A program made the position numbers and the translations under genes. The notes under the pieces were generated by a model. That model saw nothing but the letters and a program-made list of their open reading frames with translations. It searched no databases and had not been told where the DNA came from. 64,000 bases of DNA. Source: Microbacterium rhizomatis. GTDB lineage: Bacteria > Actinomycetota > Actinomycetes > Actinomycetales > Microbacteriaceae. Within the stretch, counting starts at the first letter, position 1. Every line of letters starts with the position of its first letter. Shown here piece after piece: positions 53,434-63,313 of the stretch. The stretch lies in the NCBI RefSeq assembly GCF_008710745.1, contig NZ_VYSA01000002.1, forward strand, positions 930,001 through 994,000, given 5' to 3'.

Positions 53434-54432
53434 TCACCACCGGGCGCTGTCGTCGGAAGCTGCGCCGTCGAGGGCCGCGTCGAGCGCCGCATCGACGATC
53501 GCGGCAGAGGCGGCGGCATCCGTCATCCACAGCGGAGCGACGACGGGACGGATCCCGCATTCGGAGACCGCCCCGGACTCGCTCCCATCCTCTTCGGCGA
53601 GCAGCCACGCGTCGAGGATCCCGTCGTGCGTACGCGCGCCGTAGTGCGCCGCCACGGCTGCGGCGGAGGTGTCGACGCCGATCGCGGTCAGGCACACGTC
53701 GGCCATGCCGCGCACCACACGACCGCCGATGATCGGCGAGACGCCGACCACCGCGCCGGGGGCCGAGCGGAGCGCGTCGCGGATGCCCGGCACTGCCAGG
53801 ATCGGGCCGATCGAGACGACCGGGTTCGACGGTGCGATCAGCACGACGTCGGCCGCTGCGATCGCCTCGAGCACCCCGGGCGCGGGGCGCGCCTCGGCGA
53901 TGCCGGGGTTCTGGAAGGCCGCAGGCTCGAGTGCCGCCCGGTGTCGCGTCCACCACTCCTGGAAGTGCAAGACGGCGCCGTCGCGCAACACGACATGCGT
54001 ATCGACTTCGGCGTTCGTCATCGGCAGCACCCGGACTCCGAGCTGCCAGCGCTGCGACATCCGCTCGATCACCTGCGCGGGGGTCGAGCCCTCGCGCAGC
54101 CACCCGGTACGCGCCAGGTGGGTGCCGAGGTCGAGGTCGCCGAGCGTGAACCACGGCCAGCCCGCGCCCCATTCCTGCAGCTCATGGTTGACGCGCTCGG
54201 TGTCGCCCACGCGCCCCCACCCCCGCTGGGTGTCGTTCACCCCCGCGAGTGCGTAGACGAGCGAGTCGACGTCGGGCTGGAGGCGTACCCCGCTCAGCCA
54301 GAGATCGTCGCCCGTGTTGGCGACGACGGTGGCCTCGGGCGCTCCGCGACGCTTCAGCGCTTCGCGGACGCCGAGCGTGAACTTCGAGCCGCCCACTCCA
54401 CCCGCGAGAACGACGACGCGCGGGCCGGTCAC
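53434..54432 (-). CDS. cofD: 2-phospho-L-lactate transferase (F420 biosynthesis)
   Basis: 332 residues from GTG 54432 ([18 protein letters not shown]). The glycine-rich [35 protein letters not shown] and [19 protein letters not shown] are conserved in CofD/FbiA. It joins the CofC-activated phosphoenolpyruvate/phospholactyl-GMP donor to FO, giving F420-0 or its dehydro form. The start overlaps the hemL stop (GTGA). Thus an F420 step is translated from the tail of the heme operon, facing the F420 operon. The gamma-glutamyl ligase (FbiB/CofE) is not in the window. Confidence 0.93.
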   Translation of the reverse strand: MTGPRVVVLAGGVGGSKFTLGVREALKRRGAPEATVVANTGDDLWLSGVRLQPDVDSLVYALAGVNDTQRGWGRVGDTERVNHELQEWGAGWPWFTLGDLDLGTHLARTGWLREGSTPAQVIERMSQRWQLGVRVLPMTNAEVDTHVVLRDGAVLHFQEWWTRHRAALEPAAFQNPGIAEARPAPGVLEAIAAADVVLIAPSNPVVSIGPILAVPGIRDALRSAPGAVVGVSPIIGGRVVRGMADVCLTAIGVDTSAAAVAAHYGARTHDGILDAWLLAEEDGSESGAVSECGIRPVVAPLWMTDAAASAAIVDAALDAALDGAASDDSARW

Positions 54433-55751
54433 TGCTGTGCCTCCGCGGCAGCGCGAGCTGCGGCCGGCAGCGCGGCGAGCACGCGCGCGAGCGCGTCCTC
54501 GTCGTGCGCGGCGGTGAGGAACCAGGCCTCGAACACGCTCGGCGGCAGCGACACCCCCGCGTCGAGCATCGCGTGGAAGAACGGCGGGTACCGCCACGAC
54601 TCCTGGGTCAGCGCCGTCGCGTAGTCGTCCGGCGCCTCCGGCAGGAAGACGACGCCGAACAGCGAACCGGCCCTCGGCACGGCGTGCGTGACGCCGGCGA
54701 TCTCGAGCGATCCCGACAGGGCTGTCGCCACAGCGGATGCCGCGGCATCCACCCGCTCATACACCTCGGGCGTCGCGAGCCGGAGTGTCGCGATACCCGC
54801 CGCGACCGAGAGCGGATTGCCGGACAGCGTGCCCGCCTGGTACACCGGGCCGACGGGGGCGAGGAAGTCCATGACGTCGGCCCTGCCGCCGAGCGCCGCC
54901 AGCGGCATGCCGCCGCCCACGACCTTGCCGAACGTGAAGAGATCGGGCGTGTAGTCCTCGCCGCCTTCGACCTGCAGGCCCCAGAAACCGGCCGGATGCA
55001 CGCGGAACCCGGTGAGCACCTCGTCGATGATCAGCAGCGCCCCGGCGGCGTGCGCGATAGCGGCGAGCCCGGCGTTGAAGCCCGGGAGCGGCGCGACAAC
55101 TCCCATGTTCGCCGCGGCGGCCTCGACGATCACCGCGGCGATCCGGTCGCCATGGACCGCAAACGCCTCGCGAACGGCGTCGAGGTCGTTGTAGGGCAGC
55201 ACGAGAGTCTGGGCGGCGATCGGTGCCGGCACACCGGCCGAACCGGGAAGGGCGAGGGTCGCCACCCCCGACCCCGCGGCGGCGAGCAGGCCGTCGGAGT
55301 GGCCGTGGTAGTGCCCGGCGAACTTCACGAGCAGGTCGCGGCCGGTGAAACCCCGTGCGAGGCGGATCGCCGTCATCGTCGCCTCGGTCCCGGTGGAGAC
55401 CAGGCGCACGCGCTCGACGGGGTGCGCGGCGCCGACCGAAACGCGGTCGGCGATCAGGTCGGCAAGGTCGACCTCGGCTCCGGTGGGCGCTCCGAACGAC
55501 AGCCCGCGGGATGCGGCGGTTCGCACGGCCTCGACCACCTCCGGGTGCGCGTGGCCGAGCAGAGCCGGACCCCAGGAGGCAACCAGGTCGACGTACTCCC
55601 GGCCCGCGGCATCCGTGATGTAGGGCCCCCGGGCCGAAGACATGAAGCGCGGCGTGCCGCCGACAGAGCCGTAGGCGCGCACGGGCGAATTGACGCCCCC
55701 GGGAGTCACGGCGCGGGCGCGGGCGAACAGGTCGTCGTTGGCGTCGGTCAT
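54429..55751 (-). CDS. hemL: Glutamate-1-semialdehyde 2,1-aminomutase
   Basis: 440 residues starting [23 protein letters not shown]-enzyme hallmarks: [14 protein letters not shown] loop ([13 protein letters not shown]), [31 protein letters not shown] and the Schiff-base Lys in [12 protein letters not shown]. It makes 5-aminolevulinate from glutamate-1-semialdehyde in the C5 route. The frame stays open upstream through a repeat to 56099, but ATG 55751 fits the family and has GAGGCC before it. hemB lies 177 bases upstream; cofD is coupled downstream. Confidence 0.95.
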   Translation of the reverse strand: MTDANDDLFARARAVTPGGVNSPVRAYGSVGGTPRFMSSARGPYITDAAGREYVDLVASWGPALLGHAHPEVVEAVRTAASRGLSFGAPTGAEVDLADLIADRVSVGAAHPVERVRLVSTGTEATMTAIRLARGFTGRDLLVKFAGHYHGHSDGLLAAAGSGVATLALPGSAGVPAPIAAQTLVLPYNDLDAVREAFAVHGDRIAAVIVEAAAANMGVVAPLPGFNAGLAAIAHAAGALLIIDEVLTGFRVHPAGFWGLQVEGGEDYTPDLFTFGKVVGGGMPLAALGGRADVMDFLAPVGPVYQAGTLSGNPLSVAAGIATLRLATPEVYERVDAAASAVATALSGSLEIAGVTHAVPRAGSLFGVVFLPEAPDDYATALTQESWRYPPFFHAMLDAGVSLPPSVFEAWFLTAAHDEDALARVLAALPAAARAAAEAQQ

Positions 55752-55792
55752 GGCCTCACCTCTTTCTGGTTTCGTTGTGGGCGCCCGACCGC

Positions 55793-55886
55793 GCACAACG
55801 CAGGATCGTTCGGCCCCGCAGCCGAACCGCTTGGCGGAATTCTGCGGGCCGTGCCGCGGAGCGGTCGTGTTCGTCCTGCGTTGTGC
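55793..55886. repeat. Dispersed palindromic repeat family A, copy A2
   Basis: GCACAACGCAGGA at 55793-55805 and its exact inverse at 55874-55886, around a 68-base centre with further self-complementarity (GCAGCCGAACCGC and neighbouring GC-rich stems). It lies between hemB and hemL, inside the heme operon, just upstream of the hemL start. Confidence 0.8.
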
Positions 55887-55927
55887 ACCGAGGCGGGCAC
55901 GGAACGGCGGGGGGAACCGAGCACGGG

Positions 55928-56905
55928 CTAAGCCCGCAGCCAGGCGGCCGCTTCGACCGCGAAATACGTCAGGATCGCATCGGCGCCCGCCCGGCGGATC
56001 GCGGTGAGCGACTCGAGGATCGCGCCCCGGCGGTCGATCCAGCCGTTGTCCGCCGCCGCTTCGATCATCGCGAACTCGCCCGACACCTGGTACGCCCACA
56101 CCGGGACGTCGACGGATGCCCGCACCTCAGCCAGCACGTCGAGGTATGGCATGGCGGGCTTCACCATCACGATGTCGGCACCCTCTTCCACGTCGAGCAG
56201 TGCCTCTCGCACCCCCTCGCGCCCGTTGCCCGGGTCGAGCTGATACGTGCGCCGATCGCCCTTCAGCTGCGAGTCGACCGCCTCGCGGAACGGACCGTAG
56301 AACGCCCCCGCGTACTTCGCCGAGTACGCGAGCAGGATCGTCTCTGTGAAGCCCTCGGCATCGAGCGCCGCACGCACGAACCCGACCTGGCCGTCCATCA
56401 TGCCCGACAAACCGAGCATCGCCGACCCCGCGCGCGCCTGCGCGAGCCCCATGGACGCGTACCGCTCGAGCGTCGCGTCGTTGTCGACCGAACCGTCCGG
56501 CGCGAGAACACCGCAGTGCCCGTGGTCGGTGAACTCGTCGAGGCACAGGTCGGTCTGCACGACGACCGCGTCGCCGACCTCCGCGACCACCGCGGCCGCG
56601 GCGACATTGAGGATGCCGCGCGGGTCGTCCGCGCCCGAACCCGTCGCGTCCCGCTCTTCGGGGACGCCGAAGAGCATCACGCCGCCGATGCCGGAGGCCG
56701 CCGCCTCGGCCGCCGCACGGCGCAGGGAGTCGATCGTGTGCTGAACAACCCCGGGCATCGACGAGATCGGGACCGGCTCGGTGATCCCCTCGCGGACGAA
56801 CATCGGCAGCACGAGCTGGGCGGGATGCACCGCCGTCTCGCGCACGAGTCTGCGGACCGCGGGCGACTGCCTCAGCCGCCGCGGTCGGTGGACGGGGAAG
56901 CTCAC
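55928..56905 (-). CDS. hemB: Delta-aminolevulinic acid dehydratase (porphobilinogen synthase)
   Basis: 325 residues starting [24 protein letters not shown]. Active-site Lys motifs [12 protein letters not shown] and a Lys in [18 protein letters not shown]; metal region [19 protein letters not shown] with Asp/Cys/His arrangement; [15 protein letters not shown]. It condenses two 5-aminolevulinate molecules. ATG overlaps the hemD stop (ATGA). Confidence 0.95.
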   Translation of the reverse strand: MSFPVHRPRRLRQSPAVRRLVRETAVHPAQLVLPMFVREGITEPVPISSMPGVVQHTIDSLRRAAAEAAASGIGGVMLFGVPEERDATGSGADDPRGILNVAAAAVVAEVGDAVVVQTDLCLDEFTDHGHCGVLAPDGSVDNDATLERYASMGLAQARAGSAMLGLSGMMDGQVGFVRAALDAEGFTETILLAYSAKYAGAFYGPFREAVDSQLKGDRRTYQLDPGNGREGVREALLDVEEGADIVMVKPAMPYLDVLAEVRASVDVPVWAYQVSGEFAMIEAAADNGWIDRRGAILESLTAIRRAGADAILTYFAVEAAAWLRA

Positions 56906-57747
56906 GTCGAGAACTCGTCCGCGCGGCGGTCGTCGGTGCTGTGCTCGTCAGGCGTGCGCGGGAGCGCGAACCGCGATACCGCGTCGATGAGAGCGTCCAC
57001 GGTCTGCTGCTCGGCGACGACATCGACCGTCAGGCCCGCGCGCCGGGCATCTTTCGCCGTGCGCGGCCCGATCGCCGCGATGACCGTCCCGTCGGGAATC
57101 TCAGGGAACTGCGCCGAGACCTGCTCGGCCACCGAACCGCTCGTCACGAGGATGGCGTTGATTCGGCCCGAGTGGACGTCGTGCGCGATGCGCTCCGTCA
57201 CCGGCACACCCACGGTGCGGTACGCGACGACGCTGCGAACCCGGTGACCGGCTTCCACCAGCATCCGGGTGAGGACGGGCTTGGCGATCTCGCTTCGCAG
57301 GGTCAGGATGTCGCGCGGCTCGGGCTCGAGAGCGATGAGCTGCTCGGCCATGCCCGCCGCCGAGTTGTCACGCTCCGGGATGAGGTCGACGCGGTACCCC
57401 ATCGATTGGAGGGCCGCTGCCGTGGTCTCGCCGACGGCGGCGACGCGGGTCGTGCCGGGGATCTCGGCGCGGTAGGCGTAGAGCACGTCGGCCGTCGTCG
57501 CGCTCGTGACCGTCAGCCAGTCGAAGGCTCCGGCCGCGAGATCGGCCAGGGCACTGTCGAGCGACGCCTGGTCGTTCGTCGGGGCGAAGTTGATCAGGGG
57601 CGCGACGACCGGCGTGGCCCCCTGGGTGCGGAGCGCGGCGGCGACACCGTCTCCCCAGGGTCCGCCGCGGGGCACCAGAACGCGCCAGCCGGTGAGCGGT
57701 TTGACCGCAGGCTGGTGGGCCGGGGAGTGCTGAGGGGCTGCATTCAT
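56902..57747 (-). CDS. hemD: Uroporphyrinogen-III synthase
   Basis: 281 residues. Two Rossmann-like halves; visible family text includes [76 protein letters not shown] and [24 protein letters not shown]. It closes hydroxymethylbilane with ring-D inversion. HemD sequences vary widely, but placement between hemC and hemB, with four-base overlaps on both sides, settles the call. Confidence 0.92.
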   Translation of the reverse strand: MNAAPQHSPAHQPAVKPLTGWRVLVPRGGPWGDGVAAALRTQGATPVVAPLINFAPTNDQASLDSALADLAAGAFDWLTVTSATTADVLYAYRAEIPGTTRVAAVGETTAAALQSMGYRVDLIPERDNSAAGMAEQLIALEPEPRDILTLRSEIAKPVLTRMLVEAGHRVRSVVAYRTVGVPVTERIAHDVHSGRINAILVTSGSVAEQVSAQFPEIPDGTVIAAIGPRTAKDARRAGLTVDVVAEQQTVDALIDAVSRFALPRTPDEHSTDDRRADEFST

Positions 57748-58760
57748 TGGGTCGACTCTCGTGGTACCACGTCGGCCGCCCCACGTTCGAGCAGTCGACG
57801 AGCGACATCGGACCCGGCGCGCGTTGCACGCGCGATCGGGCTCGCGCCATCGACAGCATCTGCGCCATTGCCACTGCCTGACAACTCCCGAGCATACCCC
57901 GGCCCGAGGCCGACCGTCCGGTCTATCCCCAGGCGCCTCGCGCCGTCGGGAGAGTACACGACCGCGCGGATGCGCAGATCCGCGTCATCGCGCACCTCGG
58001 CGTGCACGCCGATCGGTGCGCTGCACCCGGCCTCGAGCGTGGCGAGCACCGCTCGCTCGGCCGTGACCGCGTGGCGCGTCGGCCAGTCGTCCAGACCCGA
58101 GACCGCGACGGCAAGCTCGGCGGGAGCGTCCTCGCGGATCTCGACTGCGAGCGCTCCCTGGCCCGGAGCCGTCGGCCACTCGGCGAGCCCGAGATACTCG
58201 ATGTGGAGCGCGGGATCGTCGATGCCGAGGCGCGCCAGCCCCGCCGCGGCCAGGAGGACAGCATCCAGCTCGCCGTCCCGGACGCGGGAGAGCCGGGAGT
58301 CGACGTTGCCGCGCAGATCCCGCACGTCGACGCGGGGATTGCGCCGCCGGGCCTGGGCGACCCGTCGGGGCGAGCCCGTGCCGACCGTCGACCCCGGCGC
58401 CAGATCGTGAAACGGTGCGCCGTCCTGAGCGCCTGCGCGCGTCACGACGACGTCACGCGCATCTTCGCGCACCGGCGTCGCGGCGATCACGAGTCCCGGC
58501 GCGGGCGCGGTGGGCAGATCCTTCAGCGAGTGCACGAGCAGGTCGCACTCGCCCGCGAGCAGGGCGGCCCGCAGCGTCGTCGCGAACACGCCCGTTCCCC
58601 CGAGTGAGGCGAGGGACGCACGCGAGACATCGCCCTCGGAGACGATCGGGACGAGTTCCACGGGACGGCCGGATGCTGCGGCCAACGCGTCGGCCACGTG
58701 CTGCGACTGCGCGAGGGCGAGGGCGCTGCGCCGGGTACCCAGGCGCAGAACGCTGCTCAC
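57744..58760 (-). CDS. hemC: Hydroxymethylbilane synthase (porphobilinogen deaminase)
   Basis: 338 residues starting MSSVLRLGTRRSALALAQSQ. Catalytic and substrate motifs VHSLKDLPT (Asp and Lys), GTGSPRRVAQ, DLRGNVDSRL, and the dipyrromethane-cofactor Cys in LEAGCSAPIG. It polymerises four porphobilinogens. It follows hemQ after 28 bases and overlaps hemD. Confidence 0.95.
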   Translation of the reverse strand: MSSVLRLGTRRSALALAQSQHVADALAAASGRPVELVPIVSEGDVSRASLASLGGTGVFATTLRAALLAGECDLLVHSLKDLPTAPAPGLVIAATPVREDARDVVVTRAGAQDGAPFHDLAPGSTVGTGSPRRVAQARRRNPRVDVRDLRGNVDSRLSRVRDGELDAVLLAAAGLARLGIDDPALHIEYLGLAEWPTAPGQGALAVEIREDAPAELAVAVSGLDDWPTRHAVTAERAVLATLEAGCSAPIGVHAEVRDDADLRIRAVVYSPDGARRLGIDRTVGLGPGYARELSGSGNGADAVDGASPIARATRAGSDVARRLLERGAADVVPRESTQ

Positions 58761-58788
58761 CTGAGCACCGGCAAGGTCGCAGCCGCCG

Positions 58789-59472
58789 TCACTGGAGCAC
58801 CTCGGGGATCTCGTGCGGCTCGATGCGTCGACCCGTGTAGAACGGCACCTCCTCGCGCACGTGCCGGCGGGCGTCCGTGTAGCGCAGGTCGCGCATCATG
58901 TCGACCAGGTCGGTCAGCTCGTCCGCCTCGAGCGGCAGGATCCACTCGTAATCACCGAGCGCGAACGACGCGACGGTATTGGCGGTCACCCCGGTGAAGG
59001 CCGCGCCCTTGCGGCCGTGCTCGGCCAGCATCCGCCGCCGTTCCTCCTCGGGAAGGAGGTACCACTCGTAGCTGCGGACGAACGGATAGACGCACAGCCA
59101 CCGCTTGGGGGCGATGCCGCGCAGGAACCCCGGCACGTGAGAGCGGTTGAACTCCGCATCGCGGTGCACGCCCATCGCGTTCCACACCGGGACGAGCGGG
59201 CGCAGCAGGTCGGTGCGGCGCAGGCGGCGCAGGTCGCGCTGCAGGTCTTCGGCGTCCGGCCCGTGCAGCCAGATCATCAGATCGGCGTCGGCCCGCAGGC
59301 CGCTGACGTCGTAGAACCCGCGGACGATCACGCCGCCCTCTTCGATCAGCGCCGTGATAGACGCGACCTCGGTCTCGTCGGGTTCGGTGACCGGATGCTG
59401 CGGATCACGCCGCAGCACCGCCCACAGCGTGTACGACGTCGGCGTTTCAGAAGGCTCGGGTTCGGGTGCCAT
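58789..59472 (-). CDS. hemQ: Coproheme decarboxylase (HemQ/ChdC)
   Basis: 227 residues from ATG 59472 ([22 protein letters not shown]). Chlorite-dismutase-like fold with the actinobacterial ChdC landmarks [44 protein letters not shown] (catalytic Tyr in the KRWLCVYPF or RSYEWY region), EHGRKG, and [16 protein letters not shown]. It decarboxylates coproheme III to heme b, the last step of the coproporphyrin-dependent pathway. Its presence with HemY and HemE shows that route is used. A start 63 codons upstream is open but unsupported. Confidence 0.93.
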   Translation of the reverse strand: MAPEPEPSETPTSYTLWAVLRRDPQHPVTEPDETEVASITALIEEGGVIVRGFYDVSGLRADADLMIWLHGPDAEDLQRDLRRLRRTDLLRPLVPVWNAMGVHRDAEFNRSHVPGFLRGIAPKRWLCVYPFVRSYEWYLLPEEERRRMLAEHGRKGAAFTGVTANTVASFALGDYEWILPLEADELTDLVDMMRDLRYTDARRHVREEVPFYTGRRIEPHEIPEVLQ

Positions 59473-59524
59473 ACCCCCAGTCTCTCCCGGGCGACGGCGC
59501 TCGGCAAACGCTCGCCGACCCGCG

Positions 59525-59803
59525 TCAGCGGGTGTATGCGCGGACCAGTGCCCACACGATCGAACCCACCGCGGCCGCACTGGCGACGACCACCGCGGTG
59601 GCCAGGGTCGGGTTCTTCCGCGTGAAGCTGCGCGCCTGCGCGATCCGCTCGTCGGCGACACGCGACACGCGCCGCGGCACGTTCACCTTCTCTTCGATCG
59701 CGGCCAGCGCCGCCTTGAGCTCGGTGCGCGCCTGCTCGACCGGGTCGGCGATGCCGATCGGCACGGCGGTGCGCGGAACGGGCACGGGCGAGTTAGAACT
59801 CAT
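59525..59803 (-). CDS. DUF3618 small membrane protein
   Basis: 92 residues. [29 protein letters not shown] is the DUF3618 pattern, followed by a basic patch and one helix ([22 protein letters not shown]). Third of three small envelope proteins placed between hemY and hemQ; its start overlaps the holin-like gene's stop by 11 bases. Function unknown. Confidence 0.8.
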   Translation of the reverse strand: MSSNSPVPVPRTAVPIGIADPVEQARTELKAALAAIEEKVNVPRRVSRVADERIAQARSFTRKNPTLATAVVVASAAAVGSIVWALVRAYTR

Positions 59804-60194
59804 CGCGCACCTCCTTCACGTCGATGGCGATGGACTGGGCCGGATTCGGGGTCTTGCCGATCTTGCGGAACCTCAGGAACCCGAGCAGGCCCAGCACGAT
59901 CGTGAGCAGGAGCATCGCTCCGAACACCACGATCGCCGACAGCCAGACCGGCCACCACGACGACAGGCCCGCGATCACGAACGTGCCGAACACGGGGATC
60001 GACCAGAACAGCACGAAGAGGGCGCCGACGAACCATCCGGCGCCGACCCCGGCATCCTTCGCCGTCCGGCTCACCCACGCCTTTGCCGAATCGATCTCCG
60101 CGACGATCAGATTGCGGACGAGCTCGGGAATGTCGCCGAGGAGGGTGAAGATGCTGTCTTCTGACCGGTCGCGAAAGCCGCGAGGAGTCGTCAT
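59793..60194 (-). CDS. Actinobacterial Holin-X-like (DUF1469) membrane protein
   Basis: 133 residues from ATG 60194 (MTTPRGFRDRSEDSIFTLLGDIPELV). An amphipathic N-terminus (VRNLIVAEIDSAKAWVSRTAKDAG) and two long helices (AGWFVGALFVLFWSIPVFGTFVIAG; WLSAIVVFGAMLLLTIVLGLLGFL) match the Act_Holin-X/YqjE group. Despite the name these are usually chromosomal envelope proteins, not lysis genes. Co-directional neighbours: YtxH-like one base upstream, DUF3618 overlapping downstream. Confidence 0.8.
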   Translation of the reverse strand: MTTPRGFRDRSEDSIFTLLGDIPELVRNLIVAEIDSAKAWVSRTAKDAGVGAGWFVGALFVLFWSIPVFGTFVIAGLSSWWPVWLSAIVVFGAMLLLTIVLGLLGFLRFRKIGKTPNPAQSIAIDVKEVRDEF

Positions 60195-60195
60195 C

Positions 60196-60588
60196 TCAGC
60201 TCCCGCCGCGGCCCGCGGCATCCGCGATGTCGTCGATCGCATCGTCGGCCGCGTTCTTCACGGCGTTCTTGGACGTATCGGCCGCCTTCGCGACGTCATC
60301 CACCGAGGCCTTGCCCGCGCTGACCGCGGCGTCGATCTTCTGGCCCGCCGTTCCGCGCGACGATGCCGCCTTCGTCACTTTCACCGCGCCGTCCCACAGG
60401 GCGTTCGGAAGCGCCATGACGCTCGATTTGGCGAAGTCCTTCACCTTGCCGACCTGCTGCTGCACGGGGTCGAGGTTCCACACCTTCGCGGCCTGGGTCT
60501 TGATCTGCTCGTACCGCTCGCGACCCGCACGGGTGCCGAGCACGTAGCCCGCGCCGAGCCCGATGACGAGTCCTACTTTGCCCCTCAT
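60196..60588 (-). CDS. YtxH-like small membrane protein
   Basis: 130 residues starting MRGKVGLVIGLGAGYVLGTRAGRERYEQI, the GxGYxxGxRAGRxRYexi opening of YtxH-like proteins. The single short helix is followed by an Ala/Lys/Asp-rich helical domain (TAGQKIDAAVSAGKASVDDVAKAAD) that is probably cytoplasmic or coiled. Often grouped with DUF3618 and Holin-X proteins, as here. Role unknown; stress- or envelope-related by association. Confidence 0.75.
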   Translation of the reverse strand: MRGKVGLVIGLGAGYVLGTRAGRERYEQIKTQAAKVWNLDPVQQQVGKVKDFAKSSVMALPNALWDGAVKVTKAASSRGTAGQKIDAAVSAGKASVDDVAKAADTSKNAVKNAADDAIDDIADAAGRGGS

Positions 60589-60694
60589 GGGGTCTCCTCA
60601 CGCTGGATGAGACTGCTGGTCTGCTCACCAGGGTAGACCGGTATTCCATTTCCGGCATCCACCTTGACAAGCCGCCGCGCGAGCGGCGTTCCGG

Positions 60695-62188
60695 TCAGTG
60701 ATCGGCAGCCCGGTCGCCCCACAGCACTCGCCTGCGCACGTGCTCGGCCTCTGCGACCGCGTCCGGCACGACCTGGGCGAGCCCGGTTCCCGATATCCAC
60801 GCGCCGACGACGGCGAGCCCGTCGATCGCGCGGACGGCGGAGCGGGCCGCAGCAGAGCGATCGGCCTGACCGATCGCCGATGCGGGCTGCGACTGCACGT
60901 AGGCCTCCCGCTGCGCCCCGCGCAGCTGCGCGGGATCGAGCGGCACCCCGAGGAGGGCGGATGCCTCGGCCAGCGCGAGCTGCACAGCATCCGTGTCGTC
61001 GAGAGTCGCTGTGGCGGGCGCTTCGCCCTGCGCACCGAACGACACGCGGACGAGGTGGAGCCCCTGAGCCTCGCGTGCCAGCCACGCCCACTTCGCGGTG
61101 GAGTGGGTCAGCGCCTTTGCCGCGCGGGCGCCGGGCACCGTGAGCACCCCGGTGCCCCGGGGCGCCTCGTCGAGCGCCGGAGCCTCGAGCGCGAGGGTGA
61201 CGATCTCGACGATCGGGTGGGGCGCCGCCGCGAAAGGTTCGAGCGCGGGCGCGACGGGCGCGAGGAGGCGGCGCGCGTCGTCCTCAGGCGTGGCCACGAT
61301 CACGGCATCTGCCTCCAGCGGCCCTGCCGAGTCGTCCAAGAGGTCCACGACCGAGACAGTCCAGCCGGTGCCGGTCGCGGGGTCTGCCGCCGTCACGGAC
61401 TCGGCACGAACGGACGTGCGCACGACGGCGCCGAGCTCGACCAGGCGCGAGCGCAGCGCCGCGGGCAGGCGCGTCATTCCGCCGTCGATGCCCTCGACCG
61501 CGCTCCCGGGGGTCGCGGAGCGCTCGCCGACAAGCAGCCCGACGGCGCCCGCGAGCGAGCCCGCACGCGTGAGCGCCGAGTTGAGGCCGGGCGCCGCGAC
61601 GTCGACGTCGATGTCATCGGGCCGCGCCGAATACACCCCGCCCGTTACCGGAGCGACGAGGCGTTCGAGCACGCGCCGTCCCATCCGGGTGCGGACGAGC
61701 CGCCCGAGGCTGTGCTCGTGCCCGATCGTGAGAGGGGGCCGCAGGCGATCGACGTATGCCCGCCATGCGCCTCCCCATCCGATGATCCTGCGCACATCGG
61801 GGCTCCACGGGTTGTCGGGGATGCCGAGGACACCGCCGGCCGGCAGCGGCGCTGCCGCTCCCCCGGGAAGACCCGCCACCCACGCGCGACCCGCGGCGGG
61901 GCGCACGACCGCATCGTCCAAGCCGAGCTCGGTCAGCAGCGCCCGTACGCGCCCGCCGCGCGTCGCGTAGCTCTCGGCACCCACGTCGACCGTGACGCCG
62001 GCGACCTCGGCCGAGCGGATGACCCCGCCGACGCGATCGGACGCCTCGAGCACCGTCACCCGCAATCCCACCTTCGCGCATTCCAGGGCGGCGACGAGCC
62101 CGGCGATCCCGCCGCCGATCACGACGACACGGGTATCGCGGGCCTGCTCGACGAGCTCGTCGAACCCCGGGTCGGCCTCGTCGCTCAC
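60695..62188 (-). CDS. hemY: Coproporphyrinogen III oxidase / protoporphyrinogen oxidase, HemY type (CgoX)
   Basis: 497 residues, GTG start overlapping the hemE stop (GTGA). FAD-binding [21 protein letters not shown] and [16 protein letters not shown], then [37 protein letters not shown] and a terminal [23 protein letters not shown]. Oxygen-dependent six-electron oxidase; in HemQ-containing actinobacteria it acts on coproporphyrinogen III (CgoX). A longer open frame inside hemE is not used. Confidence 0.93.
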   Translation of the reverse strand: MSDEADPGFDELVEQARDTRVVVIGGGIAGLVAALECAKVGLRVTVLEASDRVGGVIRSAEVAGVTVDVGAESYATRGGRVRALLTELGLDDAVVRPAAGRAWVAGLPGGAAAPLPAGGVLGIPDNPWSPDVRRIIGWGGAWRAYVDRLRPPLTIGHEHSLGRLVRTRMGRRVLERLVAPVTGGVYSARPDDIDVDVAAPGLNSALTRAGSLAGAVGLLVGERSATPGSAVEGIDGGMTRLPAALRSRLVELGAVVRTSVRAESVTAADPATGTGWTVSVVDLLDDSAGPLEADAVIVATPEDDARRLLAPVAPALEPFAAAPHPIVEIVTLALEAPALDEAPRGTGVLTVPGARAAKALTHSTAKWAWLAREAQGLHLVRVSFGAQGEAPATATLDDTDAVQLALAEASALLGVPLDPAQLRGAQREAYVQSQPASAIGQADRSAAARSAVRAIDGLAVVGAWISGTGLAQVVPDAVAEAEHVRRRVLWGDRAADH

Positions 62189-63225
62189 GGCTGCAGCGAG
62201 TGGACGAGGCCGACGATGCGGGTCAGCACGTCGGGGTCGGTCTCGGGGGGCACGCCGTGGCCGAGGTTCACGACGTGCGCACGCGCTGCGCGCCCTCGGG
62301 CGACGACATCGCCGACGTGCGCCTCGAGCACGGGCCACGGTGCGGTGAGCAGGGCGGGGTCGATGTTGCCCTGGACAGTGGTCCGCCCGCCGAGCACGGC
62401 AGCGGCCTCGTCGAGCGGCATCCGCCAATCGACGCCGACCGCGTCGGCGAGGCCGTCGAGCCTCATGTCCGCGAGAATCGGCCCCGTGCCGACCCCGAAG
62501 TGGATGCGCGGGATGTCGCCGAGCCCCTCCAGCGCCGCACGCGAGTGGGGGGCGACGAACGCTCGATAATCGGCCGGGCTGAGCGATCCGGCCCACGAAT
62601 CGAACAGCTGCACCGCCGAGGCCCCCGCCTCGATCTGCGCCCCGAGGAAAGCCGCCGAGACCTGGGCGAGCCAGCCGGCAAGGCCGTGCCACGCCTCCGG
62701 GTCGGCGTGCATCATCGCCCTGGCACGCAGGTGCTCTTTCGAAGGCCCGCCCTCCACGAGATACGCGGCCAGGGTGAACGGGGCGCCCGCGAAGCCGATG
62801 AGGGGCGTGTCGCCGAGCTCTTCCACGACGATGCCCACCGCGTCGCGGACCGGGCCCGCCGCGGCTGCGACGCTCGCGGGCTCGATCGACGTCAGACGCG
62901 CGACGTCATCGCGTGTGCGGACCGGGTCTGCGAACACCGGCCCCCGGCCGGGCTGGATCTCGACCTCCACGCCGGCCAGGCGCAGAGGCACGACGATGTC
63001 GCTGAAGAAGATCGCGGCGTCGACCCCGTGGCGACGCACCGGCTGGAGGGTGATCTCGGCCGCGAGCGCGGGGTCGAGGCAGGCATCCAGCATCCGCGTG
63101 CCCACCCGCAGCTCGCGGTATTCCGGCAGCGACCGGCCGGCCTGACGCATGAACCACACCGGAGTGTGGGCGGGACGATCACCGCGCAGCGCGCGGAGCA
63201 GGGCGGAATCGGCGGTGCGGGGCAT
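62185..63225 (-). CDS. hemE: Uroporphyrinogen decarboxylase
   Basis: 346 residues from ATG 63225 ([18 protein letters not shown]). [70 protein letters not shown] and [13 protein letters not shown] are the standard HemE motifs. It decarboxylates uroporphyrinogen III to coproporphyrinogen III. First gene of the heme operon visible here; the 88 bases to the divergent permease hold the promoters. hemA and the ferrochelatase (cpfC) are not in the window. Confidence 0.95.
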   Translation of the reverse strand: MPRTADSALLRALRGDRPAHTPVWFMRQAGRSLPEYRELRVGTRMLDACLDPALAAEITLQPVRRHGVDAAIFFSDIVVPLRLAGVEVEIQPGRGPVFADPVRTRDDVARLTSIEPASVAAAAGPVRDAVGIVVEELGDTPLIGFAGAPFTLAAYLVEGGPSKEHLRARAMMHADPEAWHGLAGWLAQVSAAFLGAQIEAGASAVQLFDSWAGSLSPADYRAFVAPHSRAALEGLGDIPRIHFGVGTGPILADMRLDGLADAVGVDWRMPLDEAAAVLGGRTTVQGNIDPALLTAPWPVLEAHVGDVVARGRAARAHVVNLGHGVPPETDPDVLTRIVGLVHSLQP

Positions 63226-63313
63226 CCCTCCATTGTCCGTCACTTCGCGCACGACCCGTCGAACTTCTCGCTCTCCGCTTTCCTTGCAGACATTAATATG
63301 CTGAAATACAGCA
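63226..63313. promoter_or_regulatory. Divergent promoter region, hemE and amino-acid permease
   Basis: The AT-rich patch 63290-63313 (GACATTAATATGCTG and following) lies right before the permease ATG and carries -10-like TAATAT/TATGCT on the plus strand. No Shine-Dalgarno sequence precedes the permease ATG, so it could be leaderless. No recognisable operator for a heme-responsive regulator was seen. Confidence 0.35.

Noticed and set aside
59793..60194. Prophage remnant suggested by the holin-like name
   Set aside because: The gene belongs to a chromosomal envelope family and sits with YtxH-like and DUF3618 genes in the heme operon; no other phage gene is present.
60655..60694. Terminator between hemY and the YtxH-like gene
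   Set aside because: A short CGCCGC/GCGGCG stem is present without a T-run and lies between co-directional genes; too weak to call.
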